A stretch of 64,000 nucleotides of DNA from Winogradskya consettensis (GTDB lineage Bacteria; Actinomycetota; Actinomycetes; Mycobacteriales; Micromonosporaceae). Made by a program: the position numbers and the translations under genes. Of the stretch, positions 50,604 to 59,227 are shown piece after piece (the first letter of the stretch is position 1; every line of letters begins with the position of its first letter). The stretch spans positions 62,001-126,000 of the forward strand of contig NZ_BOQP01000022.1 of NCBI RefSeq assembly GCF_018332715.1. The letters are read 5' to 3'. The notes beneath the pieces are model-generated. The model did not search any database. It was not told the origin of the DNA and saw only the letters and a program-made list of their open reading frames with translations.

Positions 50604-51839
50604 GTGACGGACGGGAAAATGCCCATGCGGGCCAAGGTCGCGAGCTCCGTCTCGCGCACAGCGGCCGCGCTCTCGCGAGCAGCGGGACGCGGCGACGGCT
50701 CCGTGATCGGGGGCTGGATCGGCCTCAAGATCGACCCCGACCTCCTGCGGAACCTCGCGTCGGGCCGGGCCATCGCGCTCGTCTCCGGCACCAACGGCAA
50801 GACCACCACCACCAGGTTCACGGCCGCCGCGCTCGGCGTCCTCGGGCCGGTGGCCACCAACTCCTTCGGCGCCAACATGCCCACCGGGCACACCTCGGCG
50901 CTGGCCCGGGCGGGCGCCACCCCGTTCGCGGTCCTCGAGGTCGACGAGCACTACCTGGCGCGGGTCATCGACGAGACCACGCCACGCGTCGTCGCGCTGC
51001 TCAACCTCTCCCGCGACCAGCTCGACCGGGCCAAGGAGGTGGCGATGATGGCGCAGATGTGGCGCACCGCACTCGCCGCCCACCCCGACATGCACGTGGT
51101 CGCCAACGCCGACGATCCGATGGTGGTCTGGTCCGCCGTCAACGCCGCGCACGTCGTCTGGTTCAGCGCCGGCCAGCGCTGGATGGACGACTCCTGGGTC
51201 TGCCCGGAGTGCGGCTCCCCCATCAACCGCGCCCAGGGCGACTGGTGGTGCACCGGTTGCAGCCTGCGCCGCCCGGTCGCCCAGTGGCGCGTCGAGGAGG
51301 ACGGAGTTGTCGACCCCAAGGGTGACTGGCACCTGGTCAAACTCCAGCTCCCGGGGCACGTCAACGTGGGCAACGCCGCCACCGCCCTCGCCGTGGCGGC
51401 CGAGTTCGGGGTCCGCCCGATCGAGGCCGTCCCCCGCCTGGCGAGCGTCGCCTCCGTCGCCGGCCGCTACGCGCAGGTCGACCGGGACGGCCGCAACATC
51501 CGGCTGCTCCTGGCGAAGAACCCCGCCAGCTGGCTCGAGGCCTTCGACATGGCCGAGGTCGCCCCGACACTGCTCTCCATCAACGCACGGGACCCCGACG
51601 GATTCGACACGTCCTGGCTCTACGACGTGGACTTCTCCCCGCTGCGTGGACGCCAGGTCTTCATCACCGGTGACCGTGCGTACGACCTTGCCGTACGCCT
51701 CGAAGTGAACTCTGTGGCCTTCCGGCACGTGCATACATTTGACGAGGCAGTCCAGGCCACACCGCCGGGGCGCCTCGAAGTGATCGCCAACTACACGGCG
51801 TTCCAGGACATCCGAGCGGAGTTGGACCGTGTCAACTGA
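50604..51839 (+). CDS. murT: Lipid II isoglutaminyl synthase, Mur-ligase subunit MurT
   Basis: 411 residues from GTG 50604. It is a Mur-ligase-like central domain with P-loop ALVSGTNGKTTTTRFTAAAL, a Cys4 zinc ribbon (CPECGSPINRAQGDWWCTGC) that is specific to MurT, and the C-terminal DUF1727 domain that contacts GatD. It activates the D-Glu carboxylate of lipid II for amidation. It overlaps gatD by 11 bases. The open frame upstream to 50328 has no supporting start and is discarded. It is not MurD, which lacks the ribbon. Confidence 0.95.
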   Translation: MTDGKMPMRAKVASSVSRTAAALSRAAGRGDGSVIGGWIGLKIDPDLLRNLASGRAIALVSGTNGKTTTTRFTAAALGVLGPVATNSFGANMPTGHTSALARAGATPFAVLEVDEHYLARVIDETTPRVVALLNLSRDQLDRAKEVAMMAQMWRTALAAHPDMHVVANADDPMVVWSAVNAAHVVWFSAGQRWMDDSWVCPECGSPINRAQGDWWCTGCSLRRPVAQWRVEEDGVVDPKGDWHLVKLQLPGHVNVGNAATALAVAAEFGVRPIEAVPRLASVASVAGRYAQVDRDGRNIRLLLAKNPASWLEAFDMAEVAPTLLSINARDPDGFDTSWLYDVDFSPLRGRQVFITGDRAYDLAVRLEVNSVAFRHVHTFDEAVQATPPGRLEVIANYTAFQDIRAELDRVN

Positions 51840-52545
51840 GAGCACCCTGCGCATCGTCTGGATCTACCCAGACCTGCTCTCGACGTACGGCGACCGCGGC
51901 AACATGCTCATCCTGGCCCGCCGTGCAGCCCTGCGGAACATCCCCGTGGAGACCTACGAGGTCCGCTCCGACCAGCAGATGCCCACGACCGCGGACATCT
52001 ACCTGATCGGCGGAGGCGAGGACGGCCCCCAGGCGCTCGCCTCCCAGCGCCTCATCGCCGACGGCGGCCTGCACCGCGCGGTCAACCAGGGCGCGGCCGT
52101 CCTGGCCGTCTGCGCGGGTTACCAGCTCTTCGGTGGCTCGTTCTTCGCCAAGGGTGCCCAGTGCCGCGGGCTAGACTTGCTGGACATCAACTCCGACCGG
52201 GGCGAGACCCGCGCCGTCGGTGAGGTCCGGGGCGACATCGACCCCCGCCTGGGCCTGCCCCCACTGACCGGCTTCGAGAACCACGGCGGCCGCACCCACC
52301 TCGGCCCCGGCGTCGCACCACTCGCACGAGTCACAGCCGGCATCGGGAATGACGGGCAGACCGAGGGCGCTTGGAACGGCAAGATCCTCGGAACGTACGC
52401 CCACGGCCCCGCACTCGCTCGCAACCCAGCTATAGCCGATCTGCTACTGCGCTGGGCGATCGGCGCGGATAGTCTTGCACCTCTCGACGACACCTGGCCC
52501 GAGCGGCTGAGGGGCGAGAGACTCGCCGCAGCAAGCGCCGTGTAA
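51829..52545 (+). CDS. gatD: Lipid II isoglutaminyl synthase, glutamine amidotransferase subunit GatD
   Basis: 238 residues. Class I amidotransferase-like fold with nucleophile in VLAVCAGYQLFGGSF, substrate region STYGDRGNMLILARRA and His in ILGTYAHGPALARNP. It hydrolyses glutamine and passes ammonia to MurT, which amidates D-Glu of lipid II; this is needed for efficient cross-linking in actinobacteria. It overlaps murT and is presumably cotranscribed. Confidence 0.95.
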   Translation: MSTESTLRIVWIYPDLLSTYGDRGNMLILARRAALRNIPVETYEVRSDQQMPTTADIYLIGGGEDGPQALASQRLIADGGLHRAVNQGAAVLAVCAGYQLFGGSFFAKGAQCRGLDLLDINSDRGETRAVGEVRGDIDPRLGLPPLTGFENHGGRTHLGPGVAPLARVTAGIGNDGQTEGAWNGKILGTYAHGPALARNPAIADLLLRWAIGADSLAPLDDTWPERLRGERLAAASAV

Positions 52546-52583
52546 ACGCACTTACACCGACGAGACCTTAGGGGAACCACTGC

Positions 52584-53354
52584 ATGACTGACATCCTGAT
52601 CGCCCCGCGGGGCATCGAAACCCCCGCCACGGACCCTCAGGTCAGCCAGCACCCCACCCCGGTCGAATCGAACGCCCCCGCGACCTGGCGCCACCGCCTG
52701 GTCCGCTTCGGCATCCTCGGCGCCGTCGTCACCGCCCTCGGCGTGGCAGCGATGGTCCTCCCCCTGCAGTCGATCGCCCACTCGGTCCTGGCCCTCGGCC
52801 CGGCCGCCGCCGTCGCGGTAGCCGTGGTCGGCGGCCTGCTCCTCTCGGTCCTGGTCCCCCGCACGGCCATCACCCTGGCCTGCGGGGCCCTCCTCGGCCC
52901 CGCCACCGGCGCCGCCACCGCCCTCGCCGCCGCCATCATCGCCGCCGTAGCGACCTACTACGCGGGCCGCTGGGCCGGCCGAGGCGCCCTGGGCAGCAAA
53001 AACGGCGGCCGCATGGAACGCCTCGACGGCTGGCTCAACCGCCGCGGCCTCTCCGCCGTCCTCCTCGTCCGCTTCCTCCCCCTGGCCCCCTTCGGCCTCA
53101 TCGGCTACGCCTACGGCACCACCTCGGTCTGCCGCAAGCGCTACCTCCTCGGCACCACCATCGCCTCCATCCCCTCAGCCATCTCCTACGCCGTCATCGG
53201 CGCCGCAGTGGCCTCCCCGGGCTCCATGAACCCCCTGACCCTTGCCCCGGCCGCAATCGGCATCACCCTGACGACAACAATCGTCTACCGCTGGCGCCGC
53301 GCCGCGAAGCGCACCGCCGCCACCAACCTCACCCCGGCCGCCATCACCGCCTGA
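52584..53354 (+). CDS. TVP38/TMEM64 (DedA-like) family membrane protein
   Basis: 256 residues with a disordered ~35-residue N-terminus and about six membrane segments. The VTT-domain signature is GGRMERLDGWLNRRGLSAVL followed by LVRFLPLAPFGLIGYAYGTT. The family includes lipid scramblase-like and DedA-type proteins, several tied to undecaprenyl phosphate recycling. It follows gatD by 38 bases behind a GGGGA ribosome site, so a role in the same envelope pathway is plausible. Gene-free repeats follow. Confidence 0.85.
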   Translation: MTDILIAPRGIETPATDPQVSQHPTPVESNAPATWRHRLVRFGILGAVVTALGVAAMVLPLQSIAHSVLALGPAAAVAVAVVGGLLLSVLVPRTAITLACGALLGPATGAATALAAAIIAAVATYYAGRWAGRGALGSKNGGRMERLDGWLNRRGLSAVLLVRFLPLAPFGLIGYAYGTTSVCRKRYLLGTTIASIPSAISYAVIGAAVASPGSMNPLTLAPAAIGITLTTTIVYRWRRAAKRTAATNLTPAAITA

Positions 53355-54735
53355 CCCCCGGCACTGCCTCTGGTAGGCGGCCGTAGAGCCCTGACACTCG
53401 GCTCCGGCCGCCGCTCAGACGCTCGGCCCTACCTGCCGGCCCTTTGCGATAGCTTTGGGATCCGGCCCTGGCTCTGACGCTCGGCCCGGACTCTGACGCC
53501 CGGCCCGGACTCTGACGCTCGGCCCTGAGGCCTTTGGCTTTGGCGTGCGGAGCGCGGCGTGGCCTTGAGCGTGGCTCTGGCCTAGGCGGGGCTCTGGACG
53601 CTCTCGGCCTCTTGCCTCTTGCCTCTTGGCTCTTGGCTTGGCTCTGGCCATGGCTCGGGAGCTATGACGCTCGGCCCCGGCTATGTCCTGGCACAGACGC
53701 CCGGGTCCGGCGCCCGGCTCCGGTCTCATTCCGGCCCACCCACTCGATCTCCCGCTTCTCCTCGGCCCGTAGCCACCAGGCTGCGGGCCGAACACATTCC
53801 CGCGCCCGCCAACGAGGCAACCCAGCCAGCCGCAGGACACTTCAACCACCCACAACAGGTCAACCAACCGCAACAGGTCAGCCGCCCACAATCAGGTCAG
53901 CCGCGCACCACAGGTCAGCCAGCAGGACGAAGGCTCAGCAGCAGGACCGAAGGCTCGCCATCCGGCGATTAGCCAGCCGGGCGAGGAGTGAGCCAGCCGG
54001 ACCAGGAGCGAGTCAGCCGGGCGGGCAACCGCTCAACTATCCGGCGACAAGTCAGTAAGCCGGGCGAGGGGTCAGCCGGGCGGACGAAGAGTCCCGGCGA
54101 ACGAAGGATGCCGGGCGGACGACAACTCAACCACTCACATGTCAGATCAACCGCCCGCACACCAGTCAGCTACCCACACGTCAGGTCAGGAGACCGCACG
54201 ATAGAGCCGGCCAGCCGGCCAGCCGACGGGCCGACCAGCCGAAGGGCCGAGGGCCGAAGGGCCGATCGGCGGGCGACCGGCGGGCGGCTGGCGGGCGACC
54301 GGCGGGCGATCAGGCGGCAGGGCGATCAGGCGGCCGGGATGTTCACCACAGTGGGCGCGGGCTGACTGATGGTGAGGAAGTCGTGACTCGGGCTGTCGCG
54401 GGAGGTCGAATGGTGTGGCGAATGCGGCTCCGGTGCAACATCCTGCGACAGATGCGGTCAAATGCGGGACATTATTTTTTCGCCGATTACATATCTACTT
54501 TCTCGCGCGTCACTGTAAGGGCTGACCTGCTCGCAGAACGTGAGAAGCAACCAAGCTGGCTGAAGCGGACGGTAGGACGGCTGGCAGGCAGCACACGGAG
54601 CGGCAGGCAGCGGCAGCGGCAGCGGCAAGCAGGCGGGCAGCAGACGGGCAGCAAGCAGACGGGCGGGCAAGCAGGTAGGCGGGCGAGCAGGGCGGGCAGG
54701 CAGGCAGGACAGGCAGGACAGGCAGGCGGGTCAGG
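53355..54735. repeat. Gene-free 1.4-kb tract of successive low-complexity repeats
   Basis: No credible gene lies between the TVP38 gene and aroA. Several repeat families follow each other: 19-bp units on CTGACGCTCGGCCCGGACT (starts at 53474, 53493 and 53512), CTCTTGC/CTCTTGG units (~53605-53640), CAACAGGTCAGCC-like units (~53855-53930), GGCGGGCGACCGG units (~54265-54330) and short GGCAGGCAG/GGCAGCAG units (~54585-54735). An AT-rich island (54470-54515) interrupts it. Reading frames here only translate repeats. Confidence 0.7.
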
Positions 54736-55995
54736 TCAGGTCAGGGCGGCCAGGTCGGTGAAGTAGTTGGGGTAGGTCTTGGCTACGCAGGTGGGGTCTT
54801 CGATTTCGATGCCTGGGGAGCGTAGGCCGAGCAGGGAGAGGCTCATGGCCATGCGGTGGTCCTCGTAGGTGGCGAAGCGGGTGGGGCGAGGGAGGCCGGG
54901 GATGATGGTGAAGCCGTCTTCGTCCTCGGTGGCGTCGATGCCGGCGCGGCGGAGTTCGGTGACCACTGCGGCGACGCGGTTGGTTTCCTTGCCGCGGATG
55001 AAGCCGATGCCTCGGACCCGGGTGGGGGAGTCGGCGTAGACCGCTACCGCTGCCAGTGTTTGGGCGGTGTCTGAGATGTCGGCCATGTCGACGTCCACGC
55101 CGTGGAGGCGGCCCGATGAGGTGACCGTCATGGAGTTGGGGGTTCGGGTGACGGTTGCGCCCATCTGTGCCAGCACGTCGGCGAAGGCCACGTCGCCCTG
55201 CAGGCTGTTGGTACCCAGGCCGGATACCGTGACTCGGCCGCCTGCGACGGCGGCGGCGCCGAGGAAGTAGGAGGCGGCGCTGGCGTCGGGTTCGATCGCG
55301 TAGGCGGTCGGGGTGTAGGCGCCCGCCGTGACGTCGAGGTCGGTGACCTGCGCGCCGAAGGCGATCATGACGGCTCTGGTCATCTCGACGTACGGGACCG
55401 AGACCAGGGGCGACGTCAGCGACACGGAGAGGCCGTCGCGCATCAACGGGGCGGCCATCAGGAGGCCGGACAGGAATTGGCTGGAGATGTGGCCGCTGAC
55501 CTCGACCTTGCCGCCGTGCAGGGGGCCGCGGACGGCAGCGGGGAGGTAGCCGGGCTCGCCGAGCTCCTCGACCTGGGCGCCGACCTCGCGGAGTGCGTCC
55601 AGGATCGGGCCGAACGGGCGGGCGCGGAGCTGGGGGGTGCCGTCGACGACGGTGCGGGTGTTGAGCAGCGCCGCGGCGGGGAGGATGAAGCGGGACGTGG
55701 TGCCGGACTGGCGGGCGTCGATCAGGCCCGCGGTGGTGGCGGTTGAGGGATCGATTCCGGCCACTGTGAGCGTACGGTTATCCGGATCTTGATCGATGCG
55801 GGCGCCGAGCGCAGTGACCGCGCCCATCATCGCCTGGGTGTCGTCGGCGAAGAGGGCGCCGGTCAGCGTCGAGGTGCCCGGGGCGAGTGCGGCGCAGATG
55901 AGGGCGCGGTTGGTGATGCTCTTGGAGCCGGGCGGGCGCACCGTGGCGTCGAGCGGCGAGGTCAGCGGGGTCAGTGGCAGCACGTCAGGCACCAC
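54736..55995 (-). CDS. aroA: 3-phosphoshikimate 1-carboxyvinyltransferase (EPSP synthase)
   Basis: 419 residues from GTG 55995 (a second GTG is adjacent at 55992). The signature VRPPGSKSITNRALICAALA carries the PEP and shikimate phosphate ligands, and SGTTSRFILPAAALLNTR, DASAASYFLGAAAVAGGRVT and ATEDEDGFTIIPG follow; the C-terminal YEDHRMAMSLSLLGL is intact. It joins PEP to shikimate-3-phosphate in aromatic synthesis. The leuS terminator lies between it and leuS, so it needs its own promoter. Its stop falls within the repeat tract. Confidence 0.95.
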   Translation of the reverse strand: MVPDVLPLTPLTSPLDATVRPPGSKSITNRALICAALAPGTSTLTGALFADDTQAMMGAVTALGARIDQDPDNRTLTVAGIDPSTATTAGLIDARQSGTTSRFILPAAALLNTRTVVDGTPQLRARPFGPILDALREVGAQVEELGEPGYLPAAVRGPLHGGKVEVSGHISSQFLSGLLMAAPLMRDGLSVSLTSPLVSVPYVEMTRAVMIAFGAQVTDLDVTAGAYTPTAYAIEPDASAASYFLGAAAVAGGRVTVSGLGTNSLQGDVAFADVLAQMGATVTRTPNSMTVTSSGRLHGVDVDMADISDTAQTLAAVAVYADSPTRVRGIGFIRGKETNRVAAVVTELRRAGIDATEDEDGFTIIPGLPRPTRFATYEDHRMAMSLSLLGLRSPGIEIEDPTCVAKTYPNYFTDLAALT

Positions 55996-56008
55996 GGCAT
56001 TGTGCAGC

Positions 56009-56038
56009 AGAAAGGGCCCGCAGCCACGGGCCCTTTCT
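56009..56038 (-). terminator. Intrinsic terminator of leuS
   Basis: AGAAAGGGCCCG (56009-56020) pairs perfectly with CGGGCCCTTTCT (56027-56038) around a six-base loop, starting 15 bases after the leuS stop. It ends just before the aroA start at 55995. Confidence 0.82.
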
Positions 56039-56053
56039 ACCAGTTGGGACAAA

Positions 56054-58912
56054 TCAGACGACGACGCTGACCAGCTTGCCCTTGACCACGATCACCTTGC
56101 GGGGTTCGCGACCGGCCAGGATGTCGGCGACGGCGGCCAGGGCCGCTGCGCGTACGGCATCCTCGGTCGTGTCCGGTGCGACCTCGACCCGGCCCTTGAC
56201 CTTGCCGTTTACCTGCACCGGATAGGTGATCGACTCGGCGACGAGCTGGGCCGGATCGGCGACCGGGAAGTCGGCGTACGCCAGGGTGTCGTCGTGGCCC
56301 AGTTTGCGCCACAGCTCCTCGGCCAGGTGGGGGGCGAACGGGCTCATCATCAGGACCAGCGGCTCGACGGCCTCGCGGGAGACCGCAGGCAGCGGGGTCA
56401 GCGCGTTGGTCAGCTCGATCAGCTTGGCGATGGCGGTGTTGAAGCGCAGTTCCTCCATGTCGCCGCGGACGCCGTCGATGACGCGGTGCAGCACGCGGCG
56501 GGTCTTGGCGTCCAGCTCGGTGTCGCCGACCCGGATCGCGCCGCTGTCCTCGTCGACGACCAGGCGGTAGGCGCGCTGCAGGAAGCGCTGCGAGCCGATC
56601 ACCGCGCGGGTGTCCCAGGGGCGGGAGGCGTCCAGCGGGCCCATCGCCATCTCGTAGACCCGGAACGTGTCGGCGCCGTACTGCTCCGCCATCTCGTCCG
56701 GGGTGACGACGTTGCGCAGGGACTTGCCCATCTTGCCGTACTCCCGGGCGACCTCCTCGTCACCGTGGAACCACTTGCCGTCGCGCTCGACGACCTCGCT
56801 CGCCTCGACGGGGAAGCCGCGCGCGTCACGGTAGGCGTACGCCTGGATGTAGCCCTGGTTGTACAGCTTGCGGAACGGCTCGAACGAGGACACGTGGCCC
56901 AGGTCGAACAGCACCTTGTGCCAGAAGCGGGCGTACAGCAGGTGCAGGACGGCGTGCTCGACACCGCCGACGTACAGGTCGACGCCGCCCGGGTCGCCCT
57001 CGCCGCGCGGGCCCATCCAGTAAGCCTCGTTCGCCGGGTCGACCAGCTTGTCGCTGTTGGCGGGGTCCAGGTAGCGCAGCTCGTACCAGCAGGAGCCGGC
57101 CCACTGCGGCATGGTGTTGGTCTCGCGGGTGTACGTCTTCAGCCCGTCGCCCAGGTCCAGCTCGACCTGCACCCAGTCCTTCTTGCGGCTCAGCGGCGTC
57201 TCGGGCTCACTCTCCGCGTCGTTCGGATCGAACGTACGCGGGGAGAAGTCGTCGACGTCGGGCAGCTCGACGGGCAGCATGGACTCGGGCACGGCGATCG
57301 GCAGGCCGGTCTCGTCGTACACGATCGGGAACGGCTCGCCCCAGTAGCGCTGCCGGCTGAACAGCCAGTCGCGCAGGCGGTACGTGGTGGCGCCCTTGCC
57401 GTGGCCCTGCTCCTCCAGCCAGCTGATCATCGTGGCCTTCGCGTCGGTGACGCCCAGGCCGTTCAGGAAATCGGAATTGATCGCCGCGCCCTCACCGGTG
57501 TAGACGCCCTCGTGGTCCGCGGGGGTCTCGATGGTGCGGATGACCGGCAGGTCGAACGTCTGCGCGAAGTCCCAGTCCCGCTCGTCGTGTCCGGGGACCG
57601 CCATGATCGCGCCGGTGCCGTACCCGGCCAGCACGTAGTCGGCGATGAACACGGGCACCTTGGCGCCGTTGACGGGGTTGGTGGCGTACGCCCCGGTGAA
57701 GACGCCGGTCTTGACCTTGCCCTCGGCGGTGCGCTCTTCCTCGGTCTTGGCAGCGGCCTGAGCGCGGTACGCGGCGACGGCGGCCTCGGGCGTCGGGTGC
57801 CCACCGGTCCACACGTCCTTGGTGCCCGCGGGCCACGCGCCCGGCACCACGGTGTCGACCAGTTCGTGCTCCGGGGCCAGCACCATGTAGGTCGCGCCGA
57901 ACAGGGTGTCGGGGCGGGTGGTGAACACCTGGACGGTGTCGTCGCCGTCCATCGGGAAGCCGACGTGCGCACCTCGCGAGCGGCCGATCCAGAACCGCTG
58001 CATCTGCTTGACCGGCTCGGGCCAGTCCAGCACGTCCAGATCCTCGACCAGGCGGTCACCGTACGCGGTGATGCGCATCTTCCACTGCCTCAGCGACCGC
58101 TTGAACACGGGGAAGTTGCCGCGCTCGCTGCGCCCGTCCGGCGTGACCTCCTCGTTGGCCAACACGGTGCCCAGGCCGGGGCACCAGTTGACGGGGGCCT
58201 CGCTGACGTAGGCCAGCCGGTGCCCGTCGATCAGCTCGCGCCGCTCCGTTCCGGACATTTCGGACCACGGCTTCTCGGCGGTGCGAGCGCCTTCTTCGAA
58301 CTCGGTGACCAGCTCGGCGATCGGGCGCGCCCTGCGCAGCTCCGGGTCGAACCACGAGTTGAAGACCTGCAGGAAGATCCACTGGGTCCAGCGGTAGTAC
58401 TCCGGGTCCGTGGTGGAGAAGGAGCGCCGCTCGTCGTACGCCATCCCCAGCCGCCGCAGCTGCCCCCTGTACCGCTCGACGTTCGCCTCGGTGGTGGTGC
58501 GCGGGTGGGTGCCGGTCTGCACGGCGTACTGCTCGGCGGGCAGGCCGAACGCGTCGAAGCCCATCGGGTGCAGCACGTTGAACCCGGTCATCCGCTTGAA
58601 GCGGGTGTAGGAGTCGGTGCCGATGTAGCCGAGCGGGTGCCCGACGTGCAGGCCGGAGCCCGACGGGTAGGGGAACATGTCCTGCACGTGCAGCTTCGGC
58701 GCACCGGCGCGCGGGTGCGACGGGTCGGCCAGGTCACCGGCCGGGTTCGGTGCGTGGAAGGTGCCGTTCTCCGCCCAGAACTGCTGCCAGCGTGGCTCGA
58801 TCTCGTTGGCCATCGCGGCTGTGTAGCGGAACGCCGGCACGTCCGCCGCGGTCTCGGACTCGCTCATCGTCACCATCTCGTTCGCGTTTTTCGGGCTCGG
58901 CTTCTCGGACAC
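56054..58912 (-). CDS. leuS: Leucyl-tRNA synthetase
   Basis: 952 residues from GTG 58912. This start has AAGGGGG seven bases upstream, formed by the 3' arm of the attenuator hairpin; ATGs at 58876 and 58867 have no good ribosome site. Class I motifs: HIGH-type FPYPSGSGLHVGHPLGY, KMSKS-type YGKMGKSLRNVVTPDEMAEQ, and the CP1 editing domain (TTRPDTLFGATYMVLAPEHE). The C-terminus has VQVNGKVKGRVEVAPDTTED. It charges tRNA-Leu and edits mischarged products. The long opposite-strand frame is a shadow. Confidence 0.97.
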   Translation of the reverse strand: MSEKPSPKNANEMVTMSESETAADVPAFRYTAAMANEIEPRWQQFWAENGTFHAPNPAGDLADPSHPRAGAPKLHVQDMFPYPSGSGLHVGHPLGYIGTDSYTRFKRMTGFNVLHPMGFDAFGLPAEQYAVQTGTHPRTTTEANVERYRGQLRRLGMAYDERRSFSTTDPEYYRWTQWIFLQVFNSWFDPELRRARPIAELVTEFEEGARTAEKPWSEMSGTERRELIDGHRLAYVSEAPVNWCPGLGTVLANEEVTPDGRSERGNFPVFKRSLRQWKMRITAYGDRLVEDLDVLDWPEPVKQMQRFWIGRSRGAHVGFPMDGDDTVQVFTTRPDTLFGATYMVLAPEHELVDTVVPGAWPAGTKDVWTGGHPTPEAAVAAYRAQAAAKTEEERTAEGKVKTGVFTGAYATNPVNGAKVPVFIADYVLAGYGTGAIMAVPGHDERDWDFAQTFDLPVIRTIETPADHEGVYTGEGAAINSDFLNGLGVTDAKATMISWLEEQGHGKGATTYRLRDWLFSRQRYWGEPFPIVYDETGLPIAVPESMLPVELPDVDDFSPRTFDPNDAESEPETPLSRKKDWVQVELDLGDGLKTYTRETNTMPQWAGSCWYELRYLDPANSDKLVDPANEAYWMGPRGEGDPGGVDLYVGGVEHAVLHLLYARFWHKVLFDLGHVSSFEPFRKLYNQGYIQAYAYRDARGFPVEASEVVERDGKWFHGDEEVAREYGKMGKSLRNVVTPDEMAEQYGADTFRVYEMAMGPLDASRPWDTRAVIGSQRFLQRAYRLVVDEDSGAIRVGDTELDAKTRRVLHRVIDGVRGDMEELRFNTAIAKLIELTNALTPLPAVSREAVEPLVLMMSPFAPHLAEELWRKLGHDDTLAYADFPVADPAQLVAESITYPVQVNGKVKGRVEVAPDTTEDAVRAAALAAVADILAGREPRKVIVVKGKLVSVVV

Positions 58913-58939
58913 AAAAAAGCCCCCTTCACATGAGGGGGC
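58913..58939 (-). terminator. leuS attenuator terminator
   Basis: On the minus strand GCCCCCT (58939-58933) pairs with AGGGGGC (58925-58919), followed by six Ts (58918-58913) that run straight into the leuS GTG. A terminator between promoter and gene implies conditional read-through. The AGGGGG arm is also the leuS ribosome site, so folding would block translation as well. A separate 9-bp hairpin (58940-58968) lies just upstream and overlaps the leader stop codon. Confidence 0.85.
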
Positions 58940-58967
58940 GCCACGCGGCTTCTGGAAGACCGCGCGG

Positions 58968-58997
58968 CTAGCTAAGAAGCAGAAAGGCACAAGCCAT
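58968..58997 (-). CDS. leuS leader peptide MACAFLLLS
   Basis: A nine-codon ORF (ATG GCT TGT GCC TTT CTG CTT CTT AGC, then TAG) lies between the leuS promoter and the attenuator hairpin. It has three consecutive Leu codons, two of them CTT, which is rare in GC-rich genomes. The ATG directly follows the -10 element, so it is read from a leaderless message. Stalling at Leu codons when charged tRNA-Leu is scarce would disturb the hairpin that begins at its stop codon. This is the classic attenuation layout known for pheM-pheST and amino-acid operons. Confidence 0.75.
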   Translation of the reverse strand: MACAFLLLS

Positions 58998-59003
58998 GCG
59001 CAG

Positions 59004-59009
59004 ATGATA
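59004..59009 (-). promoter_or_regulatory. -10 element of the leuS leader
   Basis: TATCAT, reading leftward, ends six bases before the leader-peptide ATG at 58997. No clear -35 is seen. The remaining gap to the divergent moxR start (59228) holds both promoters and no gene. Confidence 0.6.
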
Positions 59010-59227
59010 CCCGTACGCCCACCGCGCTCGCGACCGGTATCGGTGTGCCCCAGTTCGTCGCCAATTCGATATGCGTGTCCAGTTGACTACGTCACGTGTG
59101 CATGTTTAAGGCGGGGTCGGCTGGTTGCTGTGACCGGGCTAACCTGTGGGGTAACGGGCGGCGAGCCCTTCGGTTTCCTTTCGGCGTAGCCACGTAGGAA
59201 GGAGCTTGAACGACATGGAGGAGGCCC

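Noticed and set aside
50604..51839. MurT gene as the missing MurD
   Set aside because: The Cys4 zinc ribbon, C-terminal domain and the adjoining gatD identify MurT.
53855..53930. Possible CRISPR-like repeat (GGTCAGCC words)
   Set aside because: Word spacing is short and irregular, with no spacer-length unique sequence.
54383..54766. 127-codon frame with Gln/Arg/Gly repeats before aroA
   Set aside because: Composed mostly of GGCAGGCAG-type repeats and overlaps the aroA end on the opposite strand.
55796..58933. 1045-codon plus-strand open frame opposite leuS and aroA
   Set aside because: It is the complement of leuS with shadow composition; leuS has all class I motifs in the other strand, and there is no domain or ribosome site here.
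58968..58997. T-box riboswitch as the leuS control element
   Set aside because: No T-box sequence (NGGUGGNA type) or specifier stem is visible in the ~85-base leader, which is too short for a T-box.
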